A stretch of 64,000 nucleotides of DNA from assembly GCF_014640975.1 (NCBI RefSeq), contig NZ_BMHO01000001.1:1808166-1872165 (forward strand), written 5' to 3'. Source of the DNA: Microbacterium faecale. GTDB taxonomy: Bacteria; Actinomycetota; Actinomycetes; Actinomycetales; Microbacteriaceae. Made by a program: the position numbers and the translations under genes. Of this stretch, positions 1 through 7,579 are shown piece after piece. Positions within the stretch are counted from its first letter, which is position 1; the number at the start of each line of letters is the position of its first letter. The notes beneath the pieces are model-generated. The model searched no databases and was not told the DNA's origin. It saw nothing but the letters and a program-made list of their open reading frames with translations.

Positions 1-1
1 C

Positions 2-781
2 GACGCCTCCCTGCCCGATGGATCCCGCCTGCACGTCGTGCTGTCGGGTATCGCTCGGCGGCACTGGGCCGTGAATATCCGCAAGTTCCTGCGTGGCGTT
101 CGCACGCTCGATCGCCTCGTCGACCTGGGATCCCTGCCGGCCGAGACAGCGCGGATGCTCGCGCACGCGATGCGAGGCGGCCAGTCGATCATCGTGTCGG
201 GCGCGACGCACGCCGGCAAGACGACCCTGCTCGGCGCGCTCGTGTCGGCGTGCCGACCCGATCAGCGGATCGTGACGGTGGAGGAGACCTTCGAGCTGTC
301 CATCGATGCTCCGGACCTCGTCGCGTTGCAGGGGCGGCAGCCGAGTCTGGAGGGCACCGGAGAGATCACGCTGCGCCGCCTCGTGAAGGAATCCCTGCGC
401 ATGCGTCCCGACCGGCTCGTCGTCGGCGAGGTCCGAGACGCAGAGGCCCTCGACCTCGTCCTCGCGCTCAACACCGGCCTCCCAGGTGCCGCGACGATCC
501 ATGCGAACTCGGCTGCCGACGCGCTCGTGAAGCTCTCGTCCCTCCCGCTGCTGGCCGGGCGCAACATCGATCGCGATTTCGTCCTGCCGGCGGTCGCCTC
601 CTCCGTCGATCTCGTCGTGCACTGCGCACGGTCCGCGGACGGTTCGCGGCACGTTGCGGAAGTCGCGGCGCCGACGGGCCAGATCGACGGCGGTGTGCCG
701 GTGACGCGCACGCTGTACCGCGCCACCCCGACCGATCCGGTGCCGAGCAGGCCACTGCGACGCTCGGAGCGCGCGGCATGA
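2..781 (+). CDS. tadA: Tad pilus secretion ATPase TadA/CpaF, C-terminal part (5' truncated by window edge)
   Basis: Hexameric secretion ATPase that powers assembly of Tad/Flp-type pili at the cytoplasmic membrane. The reading frame is open from base 2, and the residues before the first GTG (LPDGSRLH) are typical CpaF sequence, so the gene begins outside the window. Walker A is GATHAGKTT. It is followed by an acidic VTVEETFEL stretch, the VVGEVRDAEALD Walker B region and TIHANSAADAL with the conserved His of GspE/CpaF ATPases. The last four bases (ATGA) overlap the start of the next gene, so translation is coupled. Family assignment is firm. The exact substrate (pilus or another Tad-type secretion system) is inferred from the downstream TadB/C, Flp-like and TadE/G-like genes. 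Confidence 0.93.
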   Translation, partial: DASLPDGSRLHVVLSGIARRHWAVNIRKFLRGVRTLDRLVDLGSLPAETARMLAHAMRGGQSIIVSGATHAGKTTLLGALVSACRPDQRIVTVEETFELSIDAPDLVALQGRQPSLEGTGEITLRRLVKESLRMRPDRLVVGEVRDAEALDLVLALNTGLPGAATIHANSAADALVKLSSLPLLAGRNIDRDFVLPAVASSVDLVVHCARSADGSRHVAEVAAPTGQIDGGVPVTRTLYRATPTDPVPSRPLRRSERAA

Positions 782-1647
782 CCGTCCTGCTGGGCGCGAT
801 GCTCGCGGCCGGGCTGCTGCTTGCTGCGGCGCCGTGGCTGTGGCCGCGGGCGACTCCGACGCCGCGCGGCACCGGACCGGGTGCCCTCGCGCGTCGCGCG
901 GCCGTGTTGCTCGAATCAGCCGGTTACGCGACGCTCGCCCCGCGCGTCCTCGCGGTCGCCATCGCCGCGTGCGCTCTCGTCGCGAGCGCGGTCGTATGGC
1001 TCGTCACCGCGACCGTCGCGCTCACGGTCCTGGCGGCCGTCGCCGCGGCGTGCGCCCCCGTCGTCTGGCTGCGGGCACGCGCTTCGAAGCTCGTACGCGA
1101 ACGCCGTGGGATGTGGCCGGACGTGTGCGACCTCCTCGTGGGATCCGTGCGCGCTGGCCTCTCGCTTCCCGACGCGGTGTCGGCCCTCGCCGGATCCGCG
1201 CCACCCGCCGTGCGAGGTGGCTTCGCGCGGTTCGAACGCGACATGCGACAGTCGGGTCACTTCCCCTCGAGCCTCGACCGTCTCAAGCAGGCACTGGCGG
1301 ATCCGATGGCCGATCGCATCATCGAAACGCTGCGGATGGCGCGAGAGGTCGGCGGCACCGAACTCGTTCCCGTGCTCCGAGCGCTCTCGGCGTCGATCCG
1401 GTCCGATGCCGCACTGCGAGGCGAGGTGGAATCCAAGCAGTCCTGGACGAAGGGGGCGGCGATCCTCGGCGTCGTCGCCCCCTGGGCCGTTCTCGTCCTC
1501 CTCTCGCTCCGGCCCGCCGCGGCGTCGGCTTACGGTTCCCCGGGCGGGATCGCGCTCATCCTCGTCGGAGCGGGCGTGTCGGTCGTGGCGTACCGTGTCA
1601 TGCTGCGCGTCGGCCGCCTCCCCGAGCCCAGGCGGTGGTTCGCGTGA
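778..1647 (+). CDS. TadB-like type II secretion F-family membrane protein
   Basis: Integral membrane platform protein of the Tad pilus machine, 289 aa. The N-terminus has two hydrophobic segments (about residues 1-20 and 58-100). A cytoplasmic T2SSF domain follows (about 110-225, with DVCDLLVGSVRAGLSLPDA and the conserved MAREVGGTEL region). Two C-terminal membrane spans end the protein. The ATG at 778 overlaps the tadA stop. A much longer open frame runs upstream in the same phase but only shadows tadA, so the short form is chosen. The stop overlaps the GTG of the next gene (GTGA). TadB is expected to work as a hetero-oligomer with TadC and the ATPase. Confidence 0.88.
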   Translation: MTVLLGAMLAAGLLLAAAPWLWPRATPTPRGTGPGALARRAAVLLESAGYATLAPRVLAVAIAACALVASAVVWLVTATVALTVLAAVAAACAPVVWLRARASKLVRERRGMWPDVCDLLVGSVRAGLSLPDAVSALAGSAPPAVRGGFARFERDMRQSGHFPSSLDRLKQALADPMADRIIETLRMAREVGGTELVPVLRALSASIRSDAALRGEVESKQSWTKGAAILGVVAPWAVLVLLSLRPAAASAYGSPGGIALILVGAGVSVVAYRVMLRVGRLPEPRRWFA

Positions 1648-2585
1648 TCCACCCGGCCGACGCCGCGATCGCCGTGCTCCTCGGGGGTGCGCTCGGGGCG
1701 GGCCTGTGGTGCATCGCCGCCGCGGCTCCCGGATGGCGGGCGCCGACGCTCGTCGTGCGCATCGCCCCATACATCCGCGACGTGACGGATCCGTCGGGCA
1801 GGACGCTGCCTCAGACCATCGCGGATCCGACCCTCGTGCTCGCGGGCGGCATGAGCACGGCGTGGCGACGCGCACAGCGCCGGTTCGCGACGATCGCAGG
1901 CCGGTCGGAGGCGATCGAACTCCGACTCGCGCAGGCGGGACGCGGGCACGACGTCGCGGCGTTCCGCGGCAACCAGCTCGCATGGGCGCTCGTCGGGGGA
2001 GCGATTGCCACCGCCCTCGTCGCGCTGCTCGTCGCGACGGACCGATTCTCCGCGGCCGCCCTCGTGCTGCCGGCGGTCGGCGCCGTCGGCGGATTCATCG
2101 CTCGTGACGTCGCTCTCACCTCCCGGGCGCGGGCGCGCGTCGCACGCATCGAAGAGGAACTGCCGACCGTCCTCGAGTTCCTCTCGCTGTGTCTGGCGGC
2201 GGGCGAGGGGATCCTCGGCAGCGTCCGCCGGGTCGCGACAGTCGGCAGCGGGGAGCTCACCGCGGAACTGCGGGCCGTGACGATCGACGTCGACACCGGC
2301 ACGCCCCTCACCGACGCGCTCACGACGATGGCCCATCGGCTACGTGCCCCGGTGCTGACGCGCGCGTGCGACCACGTCATCGCCGCGATCGACCGCGGCT
2401 CGCCGCTGGCCGAGACCCTGCAGGCCCAGGCCGCTGACGCCCGTGACGATGCCAAACGCCGCCTCATCGAGACGGCCGGCCGCAAGGAGATCTTCATGCT
2501 GCTGCCGGTGGTGTTCGGGCTGTTGCCGCTCTCGGTCCTGTTCGCGATCTTCCCCGGCGTGACGATGCTGCAGTTCGGATTCTGA
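1644..2585 (+). CDS. TadC-like type II secretion F-family membrane protein
   Basis: Second platform protein of the Tad apparatus, 313 aa. It starts with GTG inside the previous stop codon. There is an N-terminal hydrophobic stretch, two central spans (about residues 110-155), then a T2SSF domain with RIEEELPTVLEFLSLCLAAG, and a final hydrophobic anchor (MLLPVVFGLLPLSVLFAIFP). The domain order matches TadC. Translational coupling with its TadB-like neighbour fits equimolar production of the two platform subunits. The longer upstream extension of the frame is an overlap shadow and is excluded. Confidence 0.87.
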   Translation: MIHPADAAIAVLLGGALGAGLWCIAAAAPGWRAPTLVVRIAPYIRDVTDPSGRTLPQTIADPTLVLAGGMSTAWRRAQRRFATIAGRSEAIELRLAQAGRGHDVAAFRGNQLAWALVGGAIATALVALLVATDRFSAAALVLPAVGAVGGFIARDVALTSRARARVARIEEELPTVLEFLSLCLAAGEGILGSVRRVATVGSGELTAELRAVTIDVDTGTPLTDALTTMAHRLRAPVLTRACDHVIAAIDRGSPLAETLQAQAADARDDAKRRLIETAGRKEIFMLLPVVFGLLPLSVLFAIFPGVTMLQFGF

Positions 2586-2607
2586 CAACCCGTAGAAAGG
2601 AAGACAC

Positions 2608-2820
2608 ATGTTGAGATCTCTCGCCCGCGCCGCTCGGCGCGCGCCCCGACGGATCCGCACCGCGTTCGGCGAGGTGCGCGACGAGGAACGCGGAGACATC
2701 CCCGGCTGGGTGCTCGTGACGCTCATGACCGCCGCGATCGTCGTCGCCATCTGGTTGCTCGCCGAACCGGCCCTGCGCGGCCTGTTCGAAGACGCGATGA
2801 ACCGCGTCACCGGCCTGTGA
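2608..2820 (+). CDS. Flp-pilin-like small membrane protein
   Basis: A 70-aa protein preceded by a good ribosome binding site (GAAAGGA). A basic N-terminus is followed by DEERGDIPGW, then one hydrophobic helix (VLVTLMTAAIVVAIWLLA) and a short tail. Size, position after tadC and the single helix fit a Flp-type pilin. It lacks the canonical Glu at +5 after the glycine: the G|DIPGW site has Trp there. It may therefore be a divergent pilin or a helix-anchored accessory subunit. The RG-D/S-x-P sequence resembles that of the next three proteins. Its stop overlaps the next start. Confidence 0.7.
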   Translation: MLRSLARAARRAPRRIRTAFGEVRDEERGDIPGWVLVTLMTAAIVVAIWLLAEPALRGLFEDAMNRVTGL

Positions 2821-3206
2821 CAGTGCGACACCCCGCCGAGCGCGGCTCTGCGCCCGTCGAGTTCATCCTCGTCGGGCTGCTGCTGTCGGCCCTCACCCTC
2901 GCCGTGCTCCAGTTCGGGCTCGCCGCATACACCCGCAACGTGGTGCAGGATGCCGCGGTCGAAGCGGCGTTCCATGCGGGCCTCGCCGACACGTCCGCCG
3001 CCGACGCCGAGCAGCGCGCACGCGAGATGGTCACACGGGCGCTCGGCCGCGACGTCGTCGATCGGGCGTTCATCACCCCCTCGACGCACGCCGGGGTGCG
3101 TCTCATCTCCGTCGATCTCGCGACGACGTATCCGCTCGTCGGGCTCTTCGGGATCCCGGCAGGAAGCTTGGTGAGCGCGCGTGCGCCGGTCGAGATCGTC
3201 GGATGA
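2817..3206 (+). CDS. TadE-like pseudopilin
   Basis: A 129-aa TadE-family protein that starts with GTG overlapping the preceding stop. The N-terminal ERGSAPVEF motif puts Glu five residues after the Gly, as in prepilin-peptidase substrates. A transmembrane helix follows (FILVGLLLSALTLAVLQFGL). The remaining ~90 residues form the extracytoplasmic domain. TadE pseudopilins are minor components needed for Tad pilus assembly. The helix start, short length and gene neighbourhood support the call. Confidence 0.85.
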   Translation: MTVRHPAERGSAPVEFILVGLLLSALTLAVLQFGLAAYTRNVVQDAAVEAAFHAGLADTSAADAEQRAREMVTRALGRDVVDRAFITPSTHAGVRLISVDLATTYPLVGLFGIPAGSLVSARAPVEIVG

Positions 3207-3615
3207 GCGCGGCAGCGCGCCGCTCGAGTTCATCGTCGCGGGGCTCGTCCTCCTCGTACCGATCGTCTACCTTGTCATCGCGCTCGCTGCCGTGCAGAAC
3301 GCCGCGCTCGGCACGGAGGCCACGGCGCGGTTCGTCGCCCGCACCCTCGCGTCGGGGGCGGCGGTGCCGCCCGAGCTCGTGCGCGACACCATCGCGTCGG
3401 CTTACGGGCTGGACCCGCACCGGCTCGAGGTCGACATCGCATGCGTGCCGCGGTCTGACCCCTGTCCGGCGGCGGGAGCGACGATCGTCGTCAGCGTCTC
3501 CGACACCGTCGCGCTGCCCCTCGCTCCCGAGGTGCTCGGGATCGCCGAGGCGCTGAGCGTTCCCGTGTCGGCGACGAGCACCTACCGCGTCGAGCGGCTG
3601 GCGGAGCTGGAATGA
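3181..3615 (+). CDS. TadE-like pseudopilin (second copy)
   Basis: A 144-aa protein starting with a GTG that lies 26 bases inside the previous gene. DERGSAPLEF again gives a G|SAPLE prepilin-like site ahead of a hydrophobic helix (about residues 18-40). The outer domain has a Cys pair (ACVPRSDPCP) that could form a disulfide. It is similar in architecture to its neighbour, so the two probably form a TadE/TadF-like pair. Start choice is moderately certain; the phase is fixed by the motif. Confidence 0.82.
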   Translation: MRRSRSSDERGSAPLEFIVAGLVLLVPIVYLVIALAAVQNAALGTEATARFVARTLASGAAVPPELVRDTIASAYGLDPHRLEVDIACVPRSDPCPAAGATIVVSVSDTVALPLAPEVLGIAEALSVPVSATSTYRVERLAELE

Positions 3616-4031
3616 GGCCCATCCCAGATGACGAGAGGGGAAGCATCCTCCCTCTGACGATCGGCTACGCCGTCCTCGCACTCGCGATCGTCCTCGTGAG
3701 CGTCAACGCGATCTCCCTGTTCGTCGCACAGAAGCGGGTCGACGCGCTTGCCGATGCGTCGGCGCTCGCCGCATCCGACGGATTCGAAATCATCGCGGAG
3801 GAATCCGGAGCGGCGATCGTGCTCGACCACGGCAAGGCCGCCGCGCTCGCCGAGGACATCGTCGCTGTGTCGCCCGTCGATGCTCACCTGGTCGAGCTCA
3901 CCACGACCGACGGATCCACCGCGCGGGCCATCGTGTCGATCGTGTGGCATCCGTTCCTTGTCTCGGCGTTCCTCCCGGGCGAGGTCATGCTGACCGGGAC
4001 GGCGACCAGCAGGGCGTCGCTCGCTGGCTGA
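3612..4031 (+). CDS. TadG-like pilus-associated protein with N-terminal helix
   Basis: A 139-aa protein, with its ATG overlapping the previous stop (ATGA). It begins with DERGSILPLTIGYAV and a single hydrophobic helix. The region after it (AQKRVDALADASALAASDGF) matches the start of TadG/RcpC-like proteins. It is far shorter than full TadG because it lacks a von Willebrand A domain, so it is a minimal form. This is the last gene of the pilus operon: the next gene is convergent, with a six-base gap. Confidence 0.75.
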   Translation: MRPIPDDERGSILPLTIGYAVLALAIVLVSVNAISLFVAQKRVDALADASALAASDGFEIIAEESGAAIVLDHGKAAALAEDIVAVSPVDAHLVELTTTDGSTARAIVSIVWHPFLVSAFLPGEVMLTGTATSRASLAG

Positions 4032-4037
4032 GGCGCC

Positions 4038-4811
4038 TTACGCGATCTGCGACTGGTCGCGAATCATGCGCGCGATGTCGCTGCGGAGGCGCACGAAAGC
4101 GTCGTCTGCGCGTGTCGTGACCTGGTCGCGCGGCCGCGGCAGATCGACGTCGACGGTGGCGACGATCGTGGACGGCGACTTCGACAGCACGAGCACCTGA
4201 TCGGCGAGATACACGCTCTCGTCGATGTCGTGCGTGACGAAGAGGATCGTCATCCCGAACTTCTCCCGCACGTCGAGCATCAGGTCCTCGAGTTCGGCGC
4301 GCGTCTGCGCGTCGACCGACGCGAATGGTTCGTCCATCAGGAGGATCCGCGGTCGATACGCGAGGGCGCGCGCGATCGCGACGCGCTGCTGCATGCCGCC
4401 GGACAGCTGCCACGGGTACTTGTCCGCGGATCCGCCGAGCCCGACCGCGGCGAGTGTTTCGTCGACGCGTTCACGGCGATCGGCCTTCTGCATGTCGCGC
4501 GGCAGTACGAACGCGATGTTGCTCGCGACCGTGCGCCAGGGGAACAGCGAGCGGCTGTAGTCCTGGAAGACGAGTGCGAGATCGCGCGGCACGCCGTCGA
4601 CTGGTTCGCCCGCGAGAAGCACCTCGCCGCGGGTCGGCTCCATGAGTCCCGACAGGCACCGCAGCATCGTCGTCTTGCCGCAGCCAGACGGTCCGACGAT
4701 CGAGATGAATGCGCCCTCGGGGACGACGAAGTCCAATCGCCCGATCGCCTCGTGCCGCTGTCTGCCCTCGTAGACGTGGCCGAGACCCTCGATTGTCAGC
4801 AGGTCGGTCAT
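4038..4811 (-). CDS. ABC transporter ATP-binding protein, NitT/TauT type
   Basis: 257-aa ATPase energising import through the two permeases encoded upstream. It has Walker A GPSGCGKTTM, a Q-loop in VFQDYSRSLFPW, the signature LSGGMQQRVAIARA, Walker B ILLMDEPFASVDAQTR and an H-switch VTHDIDE. The FPWRTV sequence after the Q-loop is typical of SsuB/TauB/nitrate-type importers. The ATG overlaps the stop of the upstream permease (ATGA). It is the last gene of a four-gene operon read from 7456. The substrate is not shown by the sequence. Confidence 0.92.
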   Translation of the reverse strand: MTDLLTIEGLGHVYEGRQRHEAIGRLDFVVPEGAFISIVGPSGCGKTTMLRCLSGLMEPTRGEVLLAGEPVDGVPRDLALVFQDYSRSLFPWRTVASNIAFVLPRDMQKADRRERVDETLAAVGLGGSADKYPWQLSGGMQQRVAIARALAYRPRILLMDEPFASVDAQTRAELEDLMLDVREKFGMTILFVTHDIDESVYLADQVLVLSKSPSTIVATVDVDLPRPRDQVTTRADDAFVRLRSDIARMIRDQSQIA

Positions 4812-5656
4812 GACGCTCCTTCTCGTGAGCCCCGGTGCCAGCTGGTCAGCCGCGACTCCACCAGGGCGAGGATCGCGTTGAGAACGTAGCCGAGGATCCC
4901 CAACAGCAGGATTCCCGCCCACATGTCCTCCATCTGATACGTGCGCTGTGCACCGAGGATGACGTTTCCGATTCCGTCCGGCAGTCCGACCATCTCCGAG
5001 ATCACCATGATGATCAGGGCGACGGACAGGCTCACGCGCATCCCGGCGAAGATCTTCGGAGCCGCGCTCGGCAGGATGACACCGAAGAACACCTTGCGCT
5101 TGTCGAACTCGAACACTCGACCGGTGTCGAGATGCAGCTGCTCGACGCTCCGCACTCCGTCGATCGTGTTGAGCACGACGGGCCAGATCACTGTGAACAC
5201 GATGAGCGAGATCCGCATCTCCGAACCGAAGCCCAGCAGGATCAGGAAGATCGGGATGAGCGCGGGCGGGGGGATCGCCCGCACGAAGTGGACGATCGGC
5301 TCTACGTAATCGCCGACGGCCCTGCTGCGGCCGATCGCGACGCCGAGCAGGACACCCAGCACGACCGCGAGTGACCATCCGCCGAGCATCCGGCTGAGGC
5401 TCGGCACCACCTGCGACCCGACCGTCTCCGTGAGGAAGAGTGACGTCGCGGGTCCGGAGAACCAGAGCTCGACGAAGCGCCGGATGATCGCCGAGATCGG
5501 CGGGAAGAAGAGCGACTCCGCCAGGCGAGCGGCAATCTCCCACACGATGCCGAGCGTGAGAAGCGCGCCCCAGCGGATCGCGAACTCTCCGAGACGACCG
5601 ATGCCGCGTCGTCCGCGACGCGGCACCGCGGTCCATGAGGTATCGACCGTGGCCAT
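4808..5656 (-). CDS. ABC transporter permease (NitT/TauT, BPD family), second permease
   Basis: 282-aa inner-membrane permease with about six hydrophobic segments. The coupling-helix motif sits near FGVILPSAAPKIFAGMRVS (the EAA-type loop that contacts the ATPase). The ATG at 5656 is chosen because it abuts the previous stop; the longer upstream frame is a shadow of the other permease. It differs clearly in sequence from the adjacent permease, so the pore is probably a heterodimer. Confidence 0.9.
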   Translation of the reverse strand: MATVDTSWTAVPRRGRRGIGRLGEFAIRWGALLTLGIVWEIAARLAESLFFPPISAIIRRFVELWFSGPATSLFLTETVGSQVVPSLSRMLGGWSLAVVLGVLLGVAIGRSRAVGDYVEPIVHFVRAIPPPALIPIFLILLGFGSEMRISLIVFTVIWPVVLNTIDGVRSVEQLHLDTGRVFEFDKRKVFFGVILPSAAPKIFAGMRVSLSVALIIMVISEMVGLPDGIGNVILGAQRTYQMEDMWAGILLLGILGYVLNAILALVESRLTSWHRGSREGAS

Positions 5657-6450
5657 CACGTCTCCTTCCCCGCGGTGCGCAGCGCGGGCTGCCATGACAG
5701 GAAGCGCCGCTCGATGAGAACGAGGATCCCATTGACGACGAGGCCGATGAGTCCGGCGATGATCGTCGACGCATAGACGAGATCCGGTCGGTTGCCGGTC
5801 GCGCTGGCGTCGAGCATCCACCGGCCGAGACCGTCGGAGGCGCCCGCGAGCAGCTCCGCACTGACGGCCACGATGAGCGCGACCGACGCCGCGATCCGGA
5901 TCCCCGTGAAGATGAACGGGGCCGCGCTCGGCAGCGAGACCGCGAAGAGCGTCGCGACGCGACCGCGCCCGAAGCTCTTCGCGGTGAGCTTCGCGACGGG
6001 GTCGACGTCGTGCATGCCGTAGATCGTGTTGAACAGCACCGGCCACGAGGTCGAGAACACGATCAGCGCGATCTTCATCTCCGCGTCGTTTCCGAGCACG
6101 AGCATCGCGACCGGGATGAGCGCGACCGACGGGATCGGACGGATGAACTCGATGATGGCCTGACTCGCCGAATAGGCGCGCCGGGACGATCCGAGCAGCA
6201 CCCCGATCGTGACCGACACGAGGATGCAGATCACCAGCCCGATCGCCCACGCGTAGAGCGTGGCGACCACCGCGCTGAGGAAGGCAGGATCGATCAGCAG
6301 CTGGCCGACGCGCAGCAGCACGAGGGAGGTCGGCGGCAGGAATGTCGCGCTCACGATGCCCGAGCGCGAGATGATCTCGGCAACGGCGAAGAGGGCGATG
6401 AAACCCACCGCTCCGCGGCGGATCGCCGTGCCCCGGGACGTGCGGGTCAC
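5656..6450 (-). CDS. ABC transporter permease (NitT/TauT, BPD family), first permease
   Basis: 264-aa permease starting with GTG. It has multiple membrane segments and the EAA-type loop FAVSLPSAAPFIFTGIRIA. It lies seven bases after the binding-protein gene and shares a base with the next permease, so these genes form one tight operon. Two distinct permeases with a single ATPase and a single binding protein are less common in this family than one permease used as a homodimer. Confidence 0.9.
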   Translation of the reverse strand: MTRTSRGTAIRRGAVGFIALFAVAEIISRSGIVSATFLPPTSLVLLRVGQLLIDPAFLSAVVATLYAWAIGLVICILVSVTIGVLLGSSRRAYSASQAIIEFIRPIPSVALIPVAMLVLGNDAEMKIALIVFSTSWPVLFNTIYGMHDVDPVAKLTAKSFGRGRVATLFAVSLPSAAPFIFTGIRIAASVALIVAVSAELLAGASDGLGRWMLDASATGNRPDLVYASTIIAGLIGLVVNGILVLIERRFLSWQPALRTAGKET

Positions 6451-6457
6451 GTGGAGA

Positions 6458-7456
6458 TCACTCGCCCTGCCACGCGTACTGCGACAGATCCTCGATCGGC
6501 GAGTCGATCAGCTCGTATTCGAGCATCAGCTCCTGCGTGAGCTCGGCGCCCTCGACGCTGGGCGTGCCGTCCTCGACGAAGCTCGGCAGCACCAGCTCTC
6601 CGGCGATCTCGGGCGTCAGCGTCGTGAATGTCGGAAGGATGTCGACGACGACCTGGGGGTCGTCGATCGCGAGCTGCGTCGCCTTGTCCATGGCTCGCAC
6701 GAACGCGTCGACGATTTCGGGGTTCTCTTCCGCCCACGCCTTCGACGCGTCCCACGTGATCAGCGGACTGTTCTCCTGACGCTCGTTGCAGACGGATGGG
6801 TCGAACAGGCTCACGAGCCCCTCCGGGGCACCGATCGTGATGAACGGCTCGGGCACGAATCCGCCCGCGATGCGGTCCTGGAGGACCGCGGCGCCGACCT
6901 CGGGGAACGGCACCTCGACGAGTTCGTAGTCATCGGCGGCGAGTCCGCCCGTCGCGAGGCAGTCGCGCAGCTGGACCTCGGTGGCCGACTGCAGGGTGTT
7001 GACCGCGAGCGTCTCGCCGCGAAGGTCCTCGATCGACGAGAATCCGGCGCTCTCGTCGACGAGCAGACCGTTGATGCCGGCCTTACTGGAGTCCGTGCCC
7101 TCCCGGACGACGACGACCTCGAGGCCCTGCGCGACGGCCGCGAGCGTGTTCGTCCACGTCGCGGAGGTGAATTCGAGCTCGCCGGAGACGAGCTGCGTCA
7201 CGCCGACCGCGCCGCCGGCGATCGTCTCAATCGTGACGTCCAGGCCCTCTTCTTCGAAGAAGCCCTCCTGGTCGGCGATGTACAGCGGGGCATAGTCGCC
7301 GGCGGGAAGGGAGCCCACCGTGATCGGAGTTGGGCTGTCCGGATCGGGCGCCTCGCCGCCGCCAGCGGGGGAGTCGGATCCGCCACAGCCGGCGAGAACG
7401 CCGGCGAGCGTCGCGACCGCAGCGAGAGCTGCGACACGCTTCAGTGGGTACGTCAT
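6458..7456 (-). CDS. ABC transporter substrate-binding lipoprotein (NMT1/SsuA-like)
   Basis: 332-aa extracytoplasmic solute-binding protein. The signal peptide has a hydrophobic core (VAALAAVATLAGVL) and ends in the lipobox LAGC, so the mature protein is lipid-anchored. The fold has the NMT1 features: a YAPLYIADQEGFFEEEGLDV start and alternating domains. The ATG at 7456 fits the signal peptide; upstream in-frame sequence is non-coding and holds a palindrome at 7525. The ligand is unknown. The shared operator with a CoA-ligase operon suggests an organic acid rather than nitrate or taurine (inference). Confidence 0.9.
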   Translation of the reverse strand: MTYPLKRVAALAAVATLAGVLAGCGGSDSPAGGGEAPDPDSPTPITVGSLPAGDYAPLYIADQEGFFEEEGLDVTIETIAGGAVGVTQLVSGELEFTSATWTNTLAAVAQGLEVVVVREGTDSSKAGINGLLVDESAGFSSIEDLRGETLAVNTLQSATEVQLRDCLATGGLAADDYELVEVPFPEVGAAVLQDRIAGGFVPEPFITIGAPEGLVSLFDPSVCNERQENSPLITWDASKAWAEENPEIVDAFVRAMDKATQLAIDDPQVVVDILPTFTTLTPEIAGELVLPSFVEDGTPSVEGAELTQELMLEYELIDSPIEDLSQYAWQGE

Positions 7457-7524
7457 GTGGTCCTCATCTCGTCCTTGAGCGTGGATCTCGGGTGAGGAGT
7501 CCGTCTGGTGACGATTCCTCAATA

Positions 7525-7540
7525 TCAGGTTACCTGAAAC
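7525..7540. promoter_or_regulatory. Palindromic operator, site 2, upstream of ABC importer operon
   Basis: TCAGGT-T-ACCTGA is a perfect six-base-arm palindrome lying 69 bases upstream of the binding-protein start. The 16-base string TCAGGTTACCTGAAAC also occurs in the same orientation at 10614, next to a MarR gene. It is the likely binding site of that MarR protein. Confidence 0.75.
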
Positions 7541-7579
7541 AGAGCGCGTCGGGAAGAGGCTGAAGATCACGGAATGGAC

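Noticed and set aside
834..1643. Long upstream extension of the TadC-like frame
   Set aside because: Arg/Ala-rich shadow of the TadB gene in another phase. The GTG at 1644 overlapping the TadB stop is the natural start.
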